Source: Pseudomonadota bacterium
GTDB lineage: Bacteria > Pseudomonadota > Alphaproteobacteria > Rhizobiales > Rhizobiaceae
Reading direction: 5' to 3'
Length of the DNA: 45,250 nt
Assembly: GCA_023390055.1 (NCBI GenBank)
Contig: JAEWDP010000125.1
Span: 1 to 45,250 of the forward strand
The position numbers and the translations under genes were made by a program. Positions 24,638 through 33,926 of this stretch are shown here, in pieces (the stretch's first letter is position 1; each line of letters opens with the position of its first letter). The notes beneath the pieces are model-generated. The model searched no databases and was not told where the DNA came from. It saw nothing but the letters and a program-made list of their open reading frames with translations.

Positions 24638-25418
24638 TGTTGGTGGCCGTTTCGAGATTGCCCAGACAAAGAGCAGACCGCGCCTCGACGCGCGGCCACT
24701 CAAGAAGCGGATCGGACTGGTCATCCTTGCGACAGATCATACGACCGAAGTGGATTTCCAGCGTCTTGTCGCTGGAGACGGTATTGGCATCTACGTCAAT
24801 AGAATCCCGTATGCCAATCCGACGACGCCGGATAACCTCCTGAAGATGCAGCCGGTTCTGACAGAAGGTGCCTCGCTTATCCTGCCGGGAGAGCCTCTGG
24901 ATGTCGTGATGTATTCCTGTACATCCGCGTCAGTCGTGATCGGCGATGAACGTATCGAAGATGCGATCCATGAGGCCAAGCCGGGTGCGACGGTCGTGAC
25001 ACCCACTGCAGCATCCGTGAAGGCCCTAAGGACATTCAACGCCAGCAGGATTTCGGTTCTGACGCCCTACACGGTCGAGACAAGCTATCCAATGGCGCAA
25101 TACTTTTCCCGACTTGGTTTCGAGATCGACCGCTTCACCTGTCTTGGCTTTGACGATGATCGAGAAATGGCGCGAATTGCGCCGGAAGAGCTCGTCAGGT
25201 TGGCTGTCGAAGCCATGGCGCCGCAATCGGAAGCATTGTTCATTTCGTGCACTGCGTTACGTGCGGCCGGGGCTGCTGCAACCATCGAAGCTATGATTAA
25301 CCGGCCTGTGGTGACTAGCAATCTCGCTACAGCCTGGGCGTGCTTGCGCCATTGCGGATACGATTTCGCGCGGCCCGAATTCGGGCGACTGATGACGCTT
25401 GATTTTCAAAATAGGTAA
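24618..25418 (+). CDS. eutA: Asp/Glu racemase-superfamily protein of hydroxyectoine use
   Basis: A 266-residue member of the Asp/Glu racemase/arylmalonate decarboxylase/maleate isomerase superfamily. The two catalytic cysteines are in VMYSCTSASVVIGD (~97) and LFISCTALRAAG (~211). EutA is conserved with eutB and eutC, and is proposed to help convert hydroxyectoine-derived 3-hydroxy-diaminobutyrate or its products to pathway intermediates; the exact reaction is not established. ATG 24618 has GGAGGAG a few bases upstream and overlaps ehuD by 20 bases. The ~40-residue N-terminal extension before KKRIGLVILATDHT is somewhat longer than in the superfamily. Confidence 0.85.
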   Translation: MPASTIDVGGRFEIAQTKSRPRLDARPLKKRIGLVILATDHTTEVDFQRLVAGDGIGIYVNRIPYANPTTPDNLLKMQPVLTEGASLILPGEPLDVVMYSCTSASVVIGDERIEDAIHEAKPGATVVTPTAASVKALRTFNASRISVLTPYTVETSYPMAQYFSRLGFEIDRFTCLGFDDDREMARIAPEELVRLAVEAMAPQSEALFISCTALRAAGAAATIEAMINRPVVTSNLATAWACLRHCGYDFARPEFGRLMTLDFQNR

Positions 25419-25421
25419 GCG

Positions 25422-26429
25422 ATGGCGAACCGAGTGCTTCCCGTGACGTTGGCAGATATCGAACACGCGGCTTCGCGGATCGAAGATCGAATCCTTCGAA
25501 CGCCATGTGTTTTTTCATCATCGCTCACGCATCATTGCGGCGTGCCCGTCGGGCTCAAGCTCGAGCATCATCAGACCACAGGAAGTTTCAAGCTGCGCGG
25601 CGCAACCAACGCACTACTCAAACTGACACCTGACGAGCTGGCAAAGGGTGTCGTCGCTGCTTCGACCGGAAATCATGGACGAGCGCTGTCTCATGCAGCC
25701 AAAATGGAAGGTTCAACCGCTACGATTTGCGTGTCTGAACTCGTGCCCGGCAACAAGGTCGATGAGATCCGCCGCCTTGGCGCCGATATCCGGATCATCG
25801 GAAGGTCGCAGGACGATGCGCAAATCGAGGTTGAACGGATCGTGGCAGAAGACGGACTCGTCATGGTGCCACCGTTCGATCATCCAGCTGTCGTTGCAGG
25901 CCAGGGTACGCTGGGGCTGAGCATTGTCGATGACATGCCAGATGTTGAAACCGTACTTGTACCGCTTTCTGGTGGGGGACTTGCTGCAGGTGTTGCCGCA
26001 GCCGTGAAGGGACGATTGCCCAAAGCCCGTGTCATCGGGCTGACGATGGAACATGGCGCAGCCATGAAAGCGAGCCTCAAGGCGGGTCATCCTGTTCAGG
26101 TCGAAGAAGTCGCGACCCTAGCCGATTCCCTTGGTGGGGGGATCGGAGCTGATAACGCCATAACCTTCCAGATGTGTCAGACATTGCTTGATGATGTGAT
26201 CTTGCTCTCGGAAGAAGAGATCGCTGCAGGCATGCGGCATGCATATGCCGAGGAACGAGAGGTAATCGAGGGGGCGGCAGCTGTCGGGATTGCGGCGATC
26301 CTTGCAGGGCGACTCGGTCGGTTGACGGGTCCCGTCGCTGTCATTCTTTCCGGCCGTAACGTCGATATGGATCAGCACCGCCGGGTAATCAACGGGGAAG
26401 CTGATCTGCTTTGCGAGGACATGGCATGA
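25422..26429 (+). CDS. eutB: threonine dehydratase-like PLP enzyme
   Basis: A 335-residue fold type II PLP enzyme. The Schiff-base lysine is in GSFKLRGATNAL, the substrate loop is STGNHGRALSHAA and the phosphate-binding Gly loop is LVPLSGGGLAAGV. It lacks the C-terminal ACT-like regulatory domain of biosynthetic threonine deaminase, so it is a catabolic type. In ectoine clusters EutB is thought to eliminate water or ammonia from the 3-hydroxy intermediate that comes from hydroxyectoine. The start codon follows AGGTAAGCG. Its stop overlaps the eutC start by ATGA. Confidence 0.87.
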   Translation: MANRVLPVTLADIEHAASRIEDRILRTPCVFSSSLTHHCGVPVGLKLEHHQTTGSFKLRGATNALLKLTPDELAKGVVAASTGNHGRALSHAAKMEGSTATICVSELVPGNKVDEIRRLGADIRIIGRSQDDAQIEVERIVAEDGLVMVPPFDHPAVVAGQGTLGLSIVDDMPDVETVLVPLSGGGLAAGVAAAVKGRLPKARVIGLTMEHGAAMKASLKAGHPVQVEEVATLADSLGGGIGADNAITFQMCQTLLDDVILLSEEEIAAGMRHAYAEEREVIEGAAAVGIAAILAGRLGRLTGPVAVILSGRNVDMDQHRRVINGEADLLCEDMA

Positions 26430-27418
26430 CCAGCATGAAGATCCTGACCGAAACGGAACTCAGGCGGCTTGTTCCACTCAACATCGAAGCCATTGATTGT
26501 GTGGAGAATGCCTTCCTTGCGCTCGCGACCAAGGCGGTCGCGATGCCGCCCATCCTGCGGCTCGATATCCCGGAGCATCGTGGTGAAGTGGACGTGAAAA
26601 CCGCGTATGTGCCTGGTCTTGACGGTTTTGCAATCAAGATCAGCCCCGGCTTTTTTGACAACCCCACGATCGGATTGCCCAGCACCAACGGGCTGATGGT
26701 ATTGCTTTCGACGAAGACTGGCCTCTTGCAGGGTATCTTGCTTGACAACGGTTATCTGACCGATGTCCGCACAGCTGCTGCAGGTGCGGTCGCCGCAAGG
26801 CATCTGTCACGCGCGGATTCTTCTGTCGCTGCAATCTTTGGTGCCGGCATGCAGGCAAGAATGCAACTTGAGGCCCTGTCCCTAGTGCGAACCCTGCGTG
26901 AGGCACGCATCTGGGCACGCGACATTGATAAGGCAAAAGCAACAGCCGCGCAGTTGACGGAAAAACTGGGCTTGCCGGTCCGGGCGGAACCGGATGGCAG
27001 CAAGGCAGCCGGCGGCGCAGATATAATTGTGACGACGACACCGTCGGAAAATCCCATCCTCAAGGCCGGATGGATCCAGCCCGGGCAGCATGTCACGGCC
27101 ATGGGGTCTGACGCAGAGCACAAGAATGAACTCGAGCCATCCATTATTGGTGGTGCTGTCCTTTATGTGGCAGACAGCATCAGCCAGACGCGCCGTCTCG
27201 GTGAATTACATCATGCCATAGCGACAGGTACCGTCGCTGCAACCGATCATTTCCCGGAGCTTGGAGAGATCATTGCCGGCAAGAAGCCCGGCCGCTCGCA
27301 TCCGGACCAGATTACAGTCGCCGACCTTACCGGAACGGGGATTCAAGACACAGCCATCGCGACGCTCGCGGCAATGCGTGCCTCAGCCGCAGATACTGGG
27401 ACGATTTTTGAAAGTTGA
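26426..27418 (+). CDS. eutC: ornithine cyclodeaminase/mu-crystallin family protein
   Basis: A 330-residue NAD-dependent enzyme of the ornithine cyclodeaminase family. The substrate-binding KTAYVPGLDGFAIKISPGFFDN lies near residue 65. The Rossmann motif is AIFGAGMQARMQLEALSLVR, followed by AMGSDAEHKNELEPSI. EutC occurs together with eutB in gene clusters that degrade hydroxyectoine as well as ectoine, presumably acting on an imine or amino-acid intermediate. ATG 26426 overlaps the eutB stop (ATGA) and has GAGG eight bases before it. A farther TTG at 26411 is less likely. Confidence 0.87.
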   Translation: MTSMKILTETELRRLVPLNIEAIDCVENAFLALATKAVAMPPILRLDIPEHRGEVDVKTAYVPGLDGFAIKISPGFFDNPTIGLPSTNGLMVLLSTKTGLLQGILLDNGYLTDVRTAAAGAVAARHLSRADSSVAAIFGAGMQARMQLEALSLVRTLREARIWARDIDKAKATAAQLTEKLGLPVRAEPDGSKAAGGADIIVTTTPSENPILKAGWIQPGQHVTAMGSDAEHKNELEPSIIGGAVLYVADSISQTRRLGELHHAIATGTVAATDHFPELGEIIAGKKPGRSHPDQITVADLTGTGIQDTAIATLAAMRASAADTGTIFES

Positions 27419-27465
27419 GACTGGTTGCCTGACTGCAGGAATCCGTCTGGGAATGAGGAAAGATC

Positions 27466-28647
27466 ATGAAGCAAGCCAATCTGAAGTTCTCCCCGTTGGA
27501 ATACGAACTGCGACTTGAAAAGACGCGGCGCGCCATGGAGGCCAAAGGCGTGGACCTCCTGATTGTCAGTGACCCGTCGAACATGAACTGGCTGACGGGC
27601 TATGATGGCTGGTCCTTTTATGTGCATCAGTGCGTCATCGTGCCCCCGTCAGGTGAACCGCTCTGGTATGGCCGAGGTCAGGATGCCAACGGCGCAAAGT
27701 TCACGAGCTATCTGAAGCACGATAACATTATCGGCTATCCCGACCATTATGTTCAGTCAACTGAACGCCATCCGATGGACTATCTCGCGGCCAAACTTTC
27801 AGACCGTGGCCTGGGCAAGCTGACCATCGGCGTCGAAATGGACAATTACTGGTTTTCCGCCGCCGCCTTTGCGGCCCTGCAAAGACATTTGTCGAACGCG
27901 CGATTTGTTGATGCCACAGCGCTCGTCAATTGGCAGCGAGCAGAAAAGAGTGAAACTGAAATCAAATACATGCGCAACGCTGCACGCATCGTCGAGAAAA
28001 TGCATGAGCGGATCTTTGACAAGATCGAAGCTGGCATGCGCAAATGCGATCTTGTTGCCGAGATCTACGATGCCGGCATTCGCGGAACGGAAGGGATAGG
28101 CGGAGATTATCCGGCAATCGTCCCGTTATTACCGTCAGGTGTTGAGGCGTCTGCCCCACATCTGACCTGGGACGACAAGCCGATGAAGTCCGGTGAAGGC
28201 ACGTTCTTCGAAATTGCCGGTTGCTATCATCGCTACCACGTGCCGCTGTCGCGGACGGTTTTTCTGGGAAAACCGACACAAGCCTTTCTGGATGCAGAAA
28301 AAGCGACACTCGAAGGCATGGAGGCCGGGCTGGAAAAAGCACGACCCGGAAATGCCTGCGAGGATATCGCCAATGCATTCTTTGCAGTTCTCAAGAAGCA
28401 TGGAATCGTGAAGGATAACCGAACTGGCTATCCGATCGGACTTTCCTATCCACCGGACTGGGGCGAGCGCACGATGAGCCTTCGTCCAGGAGACAAGACA
28501 GAGCTGAAACCTGGCATGACTTTCCATTTCATGACGGGTTTGTGGCTCGATGATATGGGTTTTGAGACGACGGAAAGCATCCTGATAACCGAGACGGGTG
28601 TCGAGTGCCTTGCCAATGTCCCTCGCAAACTGATTGTGAAGGATTGA
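27466..28647 (+). CDS. doeA: ectoine hydrolase (M24 peptidase fold)
   Basis: A 393-residue protein of the creatinase/prolidase (M24) fold, also named EutD. The N-terminal creatinase domain contains LLIVSDPSNMNWLTGYDGWSF. The C-terminal pita-bread domain contains VEASAPHLTWDDKP. The Asp residues that bind metal in true M24 peptidases are missing; the first position reads FFEIAGCYHRYHVPLSRTVF, with Glu ~249 in place. This agrees with the known metal-free mechanism of DoeA, where a glutamate attacks ectoine to open the ring into N-alpha- and N-gamma-acetyl-diaminobutyrate. The ATG is preceded by GAGGAAAG. It is the central enzyme of this cluster. Confidence 0.9.
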   Translation: MKQANLKFSPLEYELRLEKTRRAMEAKGVDLLIVSDPSNMNWLTGYDGWSFYVHQCVIVPPSGEPLWYGRGQDANGAKFTSYLKHDNIIGYPDHYVQSTERHPMDYLAAKLSDRGLGKLTIGVEMDNYWFSAAAFAALQRHLSNARFVDATALVNWQRAEKSETEIKYMRNAARIVEKMHERIFDKIEAGMRKCDLVAEIYDAGIRGTEGIGGDYPAIVPLLPSGVEASAPHLTWDDKPMKSGEGTFFEIAGCYHRYHVPLSRTVFLGKPTQAFLDAEKATLEGMEAGLEKARPGNACEDIANAFFAVLKKHGIVKDNRTGYPIGLSYPPDWGERTMSLRPGDKTELKPGMTFHFMTGLWLDDMGFETTESILITETGVECLANVPRKLIVKD

Positions 28648-28650
28648 GCC

Positions 28651-29658
28651 ATGCTGGACCGCAGCCGTCGTTCATCGCCAATCACCCCCACGGTCGACCT
28701 TATGGCCGAGGGGATACAGCACGGGTTTCTACGGCTCCCCTACAGTCGCGATGATTCAGCATGGGGCTCGGTGATGATCCCGCTGACCGTAATCAGGAAC
28801 GGAAAAGGTCCAACGGCGCTTCTTACAGGTGGTAATCATGGTGACGAATACGAAGGACCGATTGCGCTGTTTGATCTCGCGCGTTCCTTGAAGGCTGAGG
28901 ATGTCACCGGATGCGTCATTATCGTGCCGGCCATGAACTACCCGGCCTTTCTTGCAGGTACGCGAACCTCACCGATCGACAGAGGCAATCTCAATCGCAG
29001 TTTTCCAGGTGCACCGGACGGTACCGTAACCCAAAAGATTGCGGACTATTTTCAGCGTGTCCTGTTGCCGCTTGCCGATATTGTTCTCGATTTCCATTCG
29101 GGTGGCCGGACGCTTGATTTCCTGCCTTTTTGTGCGGCACATATACTGCCGGACAAGGAGCAGGAGGCAAGGGCCTTTGAACTCGTTCAGGCATTTGGTG
29201 CGCCGTGGTCGATGAAAATGCTCGAGATCGATGCAGTCGGCATGTATGACACGGCCGCTGAAGAGATGGGCAAGATCTTCATCACGACAGAGCTCGGCGG
29301 CGGCGGAACGGCAACTGCTGCCAGCGCCGCAATAGCAAAACGCGGAGTGGCAAATGTTCTGCGTCACGCCGGCATCGTGAAAGGCCAGATCGACGCCGTC
29401 GCAACGACCTGGCTCGATATGCCGGATGGGGACTGCTTTTCCTTCTCGGAAGATGATGGGCTTATAGAGTTCCTTGTCGATCTGGGCGAACCGGTGACAG
29501 CAGGAAGCATAGTGGCCCGGATCTACCCAACGGGTAAAACCGGCGTGATGGTGCAAGAGATTGCCGCAAAGCGCGAAGGACTTCTTTGTGCACGGCATTT
29601 TCCAGGTCTGGTAAAGGCGGGAGATTGCGTAGCCGTGACTGCCATCAAGGTTGAATAG
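28651..29658 (+). CDS. doeB: N-alpha-acetyl-L-2,4-diaminobutyrate deacetylase
   Basis: A 335-residue zinc enzyme of the succinylglutamate desuccinylase/aspartoacylase family, also called EutE. Zinc ligands and catalytic residues are visible: GGNHGDEYEG (His and Glu, ~residues 59-64), LDFHSGG (His) and the catalytic Glu in TTELGGGGT. DoeB removes acetate from N-alpha-acetyl-diaminobutyrate made by DoeA, giving the substrate of DoeD. The start follows the doeA stop by three bases. It is the last gene of the ehu-eut-doe operon and converges on the GST gene. Confidence 0.9.
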   Translation: MLDRSRRSSPITPTVDLMAEGIQHGFLRLPYSRDDSAWGSVMIPLTVIRNGKGPTALLTGGNHGDEYEGPIALFDLARSLKAEDVTGCVIIVPAMNYPAFLAGTRTSPIDRGNLNRSFPGAPDGTVTQKIADYFQRVLLPLADIVLDFHSGGRTLDFLPFCAAHILPDKEQEARAFELVQAFGAPWSMKMLEIDAVGMYDTAAEEMGKIFITTELGGGGTATAASAAIAKRGVANVLRHAGIVKGQIDAVATTWLDMPDGDCFSFSEDDGLIEFLVDLGEPVTAGSIVARIYPTGKTGVMVQEIAAKREGLLCARHFPGLVKAGDCVAVTAIKVE

Positions 29659-29791
29659 GTTCAGTTGCGCCTGGATGATGTCGTCGTGATGTGACGTGAG
29701 ACGATCCGGGGCTCATCTGTCTCTCGGTCAGTGTGATGGCCGTGTTGCTCTTCAATACTGGACGTCATTTTGTGGGTTGTTATTGATCAAC

Positions 29792-30454
29792 CTACGATGA
29801 TCGGCTGTTGATTTGCGCGGTAAAAACTGCCAACTGATCCGCAAAGGCACGCTTGTAGGCAGATCTTGCTTCGGCGCGGGCGATGTACGCTGAAAGGTTC
29901 GGATATGCAGTGACCAGGTTGGAGCTGTGGAGCCTTTGCAGTACTGTTACCATCATGAGGTCACCGGCGCTGAAGGCGCCATCGAGCCAGTCGGAATTAC
30001 CAAGTCGCCCGGATAGTTCTGCCAATCGATTGTGGATGCGTGCCTGTAAGACAGGCAGGCGGCTATCGTGCCAGGGCTGATTGCCTTCAAGGTATCTGGC
30101 CGTTTCGAGTTCGATGATCGGAGGCTCGATTGTACTGACCGCGGCAAACATCCATGAAACCGCTTGCGCCCGAGCGTTGGGGTCATCCGGCAGCAGACCT
30201 TCATGACGCTCCGCAATGTGCAACACGATCGCACCGGATTCAAACAATGTGAGATCGCCTTCTTCATACGTTGGAATCTGCCCGAACGGCTGACGTGCCA
30301 GATGTGCGGGGTCCTTGATATCCTTGAACGAAAGGAGGCGAACCTGATAGGCTCGGCCAGCTTCCTCAAGGGCCCATCGAACGCGCATGTCTCGTGCCAA
30401 ACCCCGGCCGCGATCAGGAGATCGTTCGAATGCGGTAATGGTGATGGTCATCAT
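29792..30454 (-). CDS. glutathione S-transferase family protein
   Basis: A 220-residue GST. The thioredoxin-like N-terminal domain contains PFGQIPTYEEGDLTLFESGAIVLHIAERHEGLLP, where the cis-Pro and ESGAI form the glutathione site. The helical C-terminal domain contains WLDGAFSAGDLMMVTVLQRL. The substrate is unknown; detoxification of electrophiles is the general role. ATG 30454 has GAGG six bases upstream and is preferred to the longer start at 30469. It is transcribed towards the ectoine operon, and the 130-base gap between them contains only a weak stem GGTTG/CAACC (29775-29792). There is no evidence of a functional link with the ectoine genes. Confidence 0.87.
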   Translation of the reverse strand: MMTITITAFERSPDRGRGLARDMRVRWALEEAGRAYQVRLLSFKDIKDPAHLARQPFGQIPTYEEGDLTLFESGAIVLHIAERHEGLLPDDPNARAQAVSWMFAAVSTIEPPIIELETARYLEGNQPWHDSRLPVLQARIHNRLAELSGRLGNSDWLDGAFSAGDLMMVTVLQRLHSSNLVTAYPNLSAYIARAEARSAYKRAFADQLAVFTAQINSRSS

Positions 30455-30973
30455 CGGTTTCCTCAGCATTTTGCTTCAAGGACGATTGGCATTGTCAGGT
30501 TCCGACACGGGTTATGCGGAATTGCCTGATGTTTATGTCAGTACTCACGACAATAACGGTTGTGATCCGCTGCGGAGGTAAAGTGGCGAGCGGATACACC
30601 CACCCCTTCCACAACACCGAACCGAGTGGCACCAGGTTGCTGAAAACAGCAAGACGAATGCCGCCAAGGGCCCCGGAAACGTAAGGATTGTGTCGCCCAA
30701 GGCGGGACCAGGCTTCAGGCCAACCTGTATCCTCTCGATGTCATGTTCTCGGTTCCCGGCATGTCTCGCATGTCGAAAATGTCGCCGACAAGGCATGGTT
30801 GACAAGGGCATTCAACGTAAAACTGCAGCCCGCCAGTAATCCGGGCCACAGGATGAGACGGGGGACTGACGGCGTCAAAGCCAGCAGCGAGCGTCAACAC
30901 GTTTGAGCGCGTGCGATCAGGGACGGCCGGCAATTGTCGCCGGTCGTGGGCTAAAATTCATGCACCGCATTGC
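30455..30973. other. 519-base gap without a convincing gene
   Basis: It separates the ectoine region from the imino-acid catabolic operon. Short frames on both strands lack ribosome-binding sites and recognisable motifs. Just upstream of the GST gene an imperfect inverted repeat (TCAGG-CCG and CGG-CCTGA, about 30498-30530) may belong to its promoter region. I see no promoter, transposon end or RNA gene that I could defend. Confidence 0.4.
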
Positions 30974-32356
30974 TCAGCCGCAAACCTTTGCCAAAGCCTT
31001 GTCGATTGCAGCTGTTATCTGATCGATGTCGTCTGTCGTGGCAGTGAGAGCCGGCGACAGACATAGGGTGTTATTGAACCCGTCATGCAGGGAGCGGTTG
31101 GTCATACCGATGATAACGCCCTGGCTGAGGCATTCGGCAACGACGGCCTGAACTCGTTTTTCGTCGAGCGGCTCCTTGGTCTTGCGGTTAGCCACAAGCT
31201 CGGCTCCACAAAACAGGCCCTTGCCGCGCACATCGCCAATGACCTCGTGCTTCTCCATCAGCACTTTCAGGTTTGCCAGTGTCCGTGCACCCATGCGGGT
31301 CGTGTTCTCCAGCAGTCCCTCGTCCTCGATAATGCGCATGTTCTCCAATGCGGCGACCGGTCCTGCCGTGCAGCCGCCGAAGGTCGATATGTCGCGGAAG
31401 TGGCTCATCGAATCCTGCGGCGCGTCCTTGAACATTTCAAAGACACGCTCGGTCGTAACCGTGCATGAGATCGCGGCATAGCCCGACGCTACCCCCTTTG
31501 CCATGGTCACGATGTCGGGCTCGATGCCATAGTGCTGGTACCCGAACCATGTGCCGGTGCGGCCGAGACCACAAACCACCTCATCGATGTGAAGCAGAAT
31601 GTCATATTTCCGGCAGATATCCTGGACCCGCTTCCAGTAACCTTCCGGCGGTATGATGACGCCGCCGCCGGCCGTTATGGGCTCAAGCACGATCGCGCCG
31701 ATTGTATCCGGCCCCTCGCGCAGGATCACTTCCTCGATGGCGTCGGCTGCACGTTCGCCATAGTTCTCGACATCCCATTGCTTGCGGTATTCCAGGCAAT
31801 GGGGAACCATGACGAAGCCCTCCGGGTAAGGGCCATATTGATCGGCCCGCTGTGGCTGCCCCGATGTGGCGAGTGTCCCTATGGTCGTGCCGTGATAGTC
31901 GCGCTCGCGGTAGAGGATCTTCGACTTCTTGCCACCGTGATGGCGCGAGGCGATCTGGCGGACCATCTTGTAGGCCTTCTCGTTGGCCTCGGAGCCGGAG
32001 TTCGAATAGTATACACGCGTCAGTCCCGGCATCTTCTCTGCCAACTTCTGCGCAAACAGGGCGGCCGGGACGTTGCCCGCAGCGCCCGCGTAATAGTTCA
32101 GCTTCACGAGTTGATCGCGCACCGCATTGGCGATGCTTTCGCGTCCATAGCCTACATTTACCGTCCAAACACCTCCGGAAACGGCGTCAAGATATTCCCG
32201 GCCATTGGTGTCCCAGAGCTTGAGCCCCTTGCCTTCGACAAATACTCGCGGATCGATGGTCTCGTACTGCTTGTGCTGACTAAGATGATGCCAGACGTGC
32301 TCGCGGTCGGCAGCAACCACATATGAAAGATCGTTTTGTTTAAGGTCCAGTGACAT
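30974..32356 (-). CDS. class III aminotransferase, taurine/beta-alanine:pyruvate type
   Basis: A 460-residue PLP enzyme. Motifs are LWDTNGREYLDAVSGGVWTVNVGYGRESIANAV, YSNSGSEANEKAYKMVRQIA, RDYHGTTIGTLATSGQPQR, LLHIDEVVCGLGRTGTWFG and the PLP lysine in TMAKGVASGYAAIS. The overall pattern is nearest to taurine:pyruvate aminotransferase (Tpa) and to omega-amino acid transaminases. No taurine-specific gene (xsc, tauR) is nearby, so the real substrate is probably an omega-amino compound made in this operon. ATG 32356 has GGAGG upstream. It is the last gene of the twelve-gene minus-strand operon. It resembles DoeD in fold and motifs, but the two sequences are clearly different. Confidence 0.82.
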   Translation of the reverse strand: MSLDLKQNDLSYVVAADREHVWHHLSQHKQYETIDPRVFVEGKGLKLWDTNGREYLDAVSGGVWTVNVGYGRESIANAVRDQLVKLNYYAGAAGNVPAALFAQKLAEKMPGLTRVYYSNSGSEANEKAYKMVRQIASRHHGGKKSKILYRERDYHGTTIGTLATSGQPQRADQYGPYPEGFVMVPHCLEYRKQWDVENYGERAADAIEEVILREGPDTIGAIVLEPITAGGGVIIPPEGYWKRVQDICRKYDILLHIDEVVCGLGRTGTWFGYQHYGIEPDIVTMAKGVASGYAAISCTVTTERVFEMFKDAPQDSMSHFRDISTFGGCTAGPVAALENMRIIEDEGLLENTTRMGARTLANLKVLMEKHEVIGDVRGKGLFCGAELVANRKTKEPLDEKRVQAVVAECLSQGVIIGMTNRSLHDGFNNTLCLSPALTATTDDIDQITAAIDKALAKVCG

Positions 32357-32415
32357 GAAAGCCTCCGTATCGTTCGCGATTGAGTTGATGACCGGGTTGA
32401 AGCTTGTCGGGAGCT

Positions 32416-33168
32416 TCAGGCAACTGCCTGCGCACCTGTGATTTCCACCAGCGAGCCGCACATGAAGGCGGCTTCGTTCGATGCGAGGAAAGCAACGAGG
32501 GCAGCGACTTCCTCAGGTTTGCCGATACGGCCGAAAGGCACCAGCTTGTCGAGATCGGCAATCGTCCGTCCGGATCGCGTCACCCCGGCTTCCAGCATCG
32601 GCGTGTGAATTTCGCCAGGACACACGGCGTTGACACGGATCTTGTCCGGTGCGTAGTCACGGGCAAGATTCTGCGTGAAACTCGCCACTGCCGCCTTGGT
32701 AACATTATAGGCGATATGGTTCGGCGCTGGATAAAGACCCCACTGCGATGCGGTGTTGACGATCGCACCACCGCCTGCCGCGATCATATGCGGGAGTGCA
32801 GCCTGGCACAGGTGGAACATCGAATCTACATTGACCGCAAAGCTCAGTCGCCAATCCTCGGGCGCCAGCGAGAGAATATTGCCGCGGCGGTTGATGCCGG
32901 CATTGTTGCAGAGCACATCGATGCGCCCTTCCGTCGCGATCACATTTTCGATGACAGCGCGGCAGCCTTCCGCGGTCGAAATATCACTGGCGAATGCACG
33001 CGCCCTTCCGCCTTCGGCCATGATCTGCGTGACTGTGGCCTCGGCGCCTTCACCGTTCATGTCGGTGATGATGACCGTGGCTCCCTCAGTGGCAAAACGG
33101 GCGCTGATGGCGCTGCCGATGCCGCCGGCTGCCCCGGTGACGATAACCGCCTTTTCCTTGAAACGCAT
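32416..33168 (-). CDS. short-chain dehydrogenase/reductase (classical, complete)
   Basis: A 250-residue classical SDR. The cofactor motif is VTGAAGGIGSAISARFA (9-25), an Asp after the second strand (ITDMNG) favours NAD over NADP, and NNAG, the catalytic Ser in NTASQWG and YNVTK complete the active site. It probably oxidises a secondary alcohol of the catabolic substrate. ATG 33168 lies five bases after the stop of the preceding SDR gene. The product family (3-oxoacyl-ACP reductase-like) is too broad to name a substrate. It is the second of three SDRs in this operon with clearly different sequences, which suggests three distinct steps rather than a recent duplication. Confidence 0.87.
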   Translation of the reverse strand: MRFKEKAVIVTGAAGGIGSAISARFATEGATVIITDMNGEGAEATVTQIMAEGGRARAFASDISTAEGCRAVIENVIATEGRIDVLCNNAGINRRGNILSLAPEDWRLSFAVNVDSMFHLCQAALPHMIAAGGGAIVNTASQWGLYPAPNHIAYNVTKAAVASFTQNLARDYAPDKIRVNAVCPGEIHTPMLEAGVTRSGRTIADLDKLVPFGRIGKPEEVAALVAFLASNEAAFMCGSLVEITGAQAVA

Positions 33169-33173
33169 GAAAA

Positions 33174-33926
33174 TTACCTCATATAGCTGCCGCCATTCAC
33201 GTCCAGCACGGCGCCATTCAGCGACGCCTGTGAGGGGCGGAAGGCGAAGGCGATGATTTCGCCGATCTCTTGCGGGTCGGCCATCCGCCCGATGGGGATG
33301 CCGGCCAGAGCCGCTGCCTCTCCGTGTTGGGCGATGTAGGCCTCGGCCATTTCGGTGTGCACCCAGCCGGGTGCCAGTGCCACCGCGGTCACGCCTTCGT
33401 GGCCGTGGCTTTGTGCGATGGATTTGGTGAGATTGATCAGCGCGGCCTTTGACGCGCCGTAGGCCATCGCATTGGAGATATAGCCACGCTGGCCGGCACG
33501 GCTCGCCATGTTGACAATCCGCCCGCCGCCATTTGCACGAAAATGTTGGACGGCCAACTTCGACAGATCGACCGCCGACAGGAAATTGACGCGCATTTCA
33601 CGTGCCCAGACGCGTTGCCAGTCCTCCATCGGGGAGTCAATCGCAACTTCGGTGCGGATGCCGGCATTGTTGACGAGCCCGGTCAGTTTGCCCACGTAGC
33701 CAATGGCCTGCTCCCACAATGCTTCCGGGCCGGTAGGGTCGGAAAGATCGGCGGAGAGGCAAAAGCCCATGCCACCAAGTCGACCGACAAGCGCCTCGGC
33801 GGCGTCGCGATTTCGGCCATTGTGTACGATAACGCGAGCGCCGTCTGCCACGAGCGCATGGCATATAGCCTGACCGATGGTACCCGTTGCCCCGGTCACG
33901 AGGATCGATTGACCTGAAAGTTTCAT
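33174..33926 (-). CDS. short-chain dehydrogenase/reductase (classical, complete)
   Basis: A 250-residue SDR. The cofactor loop is VTGATGTIGQAICHAL, followed by HNGRNRD after strand two (Arg-rich, so NADP is likely), NNAGIRTE, the catalytic Ser in NMASRAG and YGASK. The different cofactor loop from the next SDR gene hints at opposite preferred directions. The frame is open to 34001 but ATG 33926 overlaps the stop of the racemase-family gene by ATGA, the tightest coupling in the operon, which suggests that the two act on the same substrate. Confidence 0.87.
   Translation of the reverse strand: MKLSGQSILVTGATGTIGQAICHALVADGARVIVHNGRNRDAAEALVGRLGGMGFCLSADLSDPTGPEALWEQAIGYVGKLTGLVNNAGIRTEVAIDSPMEDWQRVWAREMRVNFLSAVDLSKLAVQHFRANGGGRIVNMASRAGQRGYISNAMAYGASKAALINLTKSIAQSHGHEGVTAVALAPGWVHTEMAEAYIAQHGEAAALAGIPIGRMADPQEIGEIIAFAFRPSQASLNGAVLDVNGGSYMR

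Noticed and set aside
30974..32356. Taurine catabolism locus
   Set aside because: The aminotransferase resembles taurine:pyruvate aminotransferase, but there is no sulfoacetaldehyde acetyltransferase, taurine transporter or TauR in the window.
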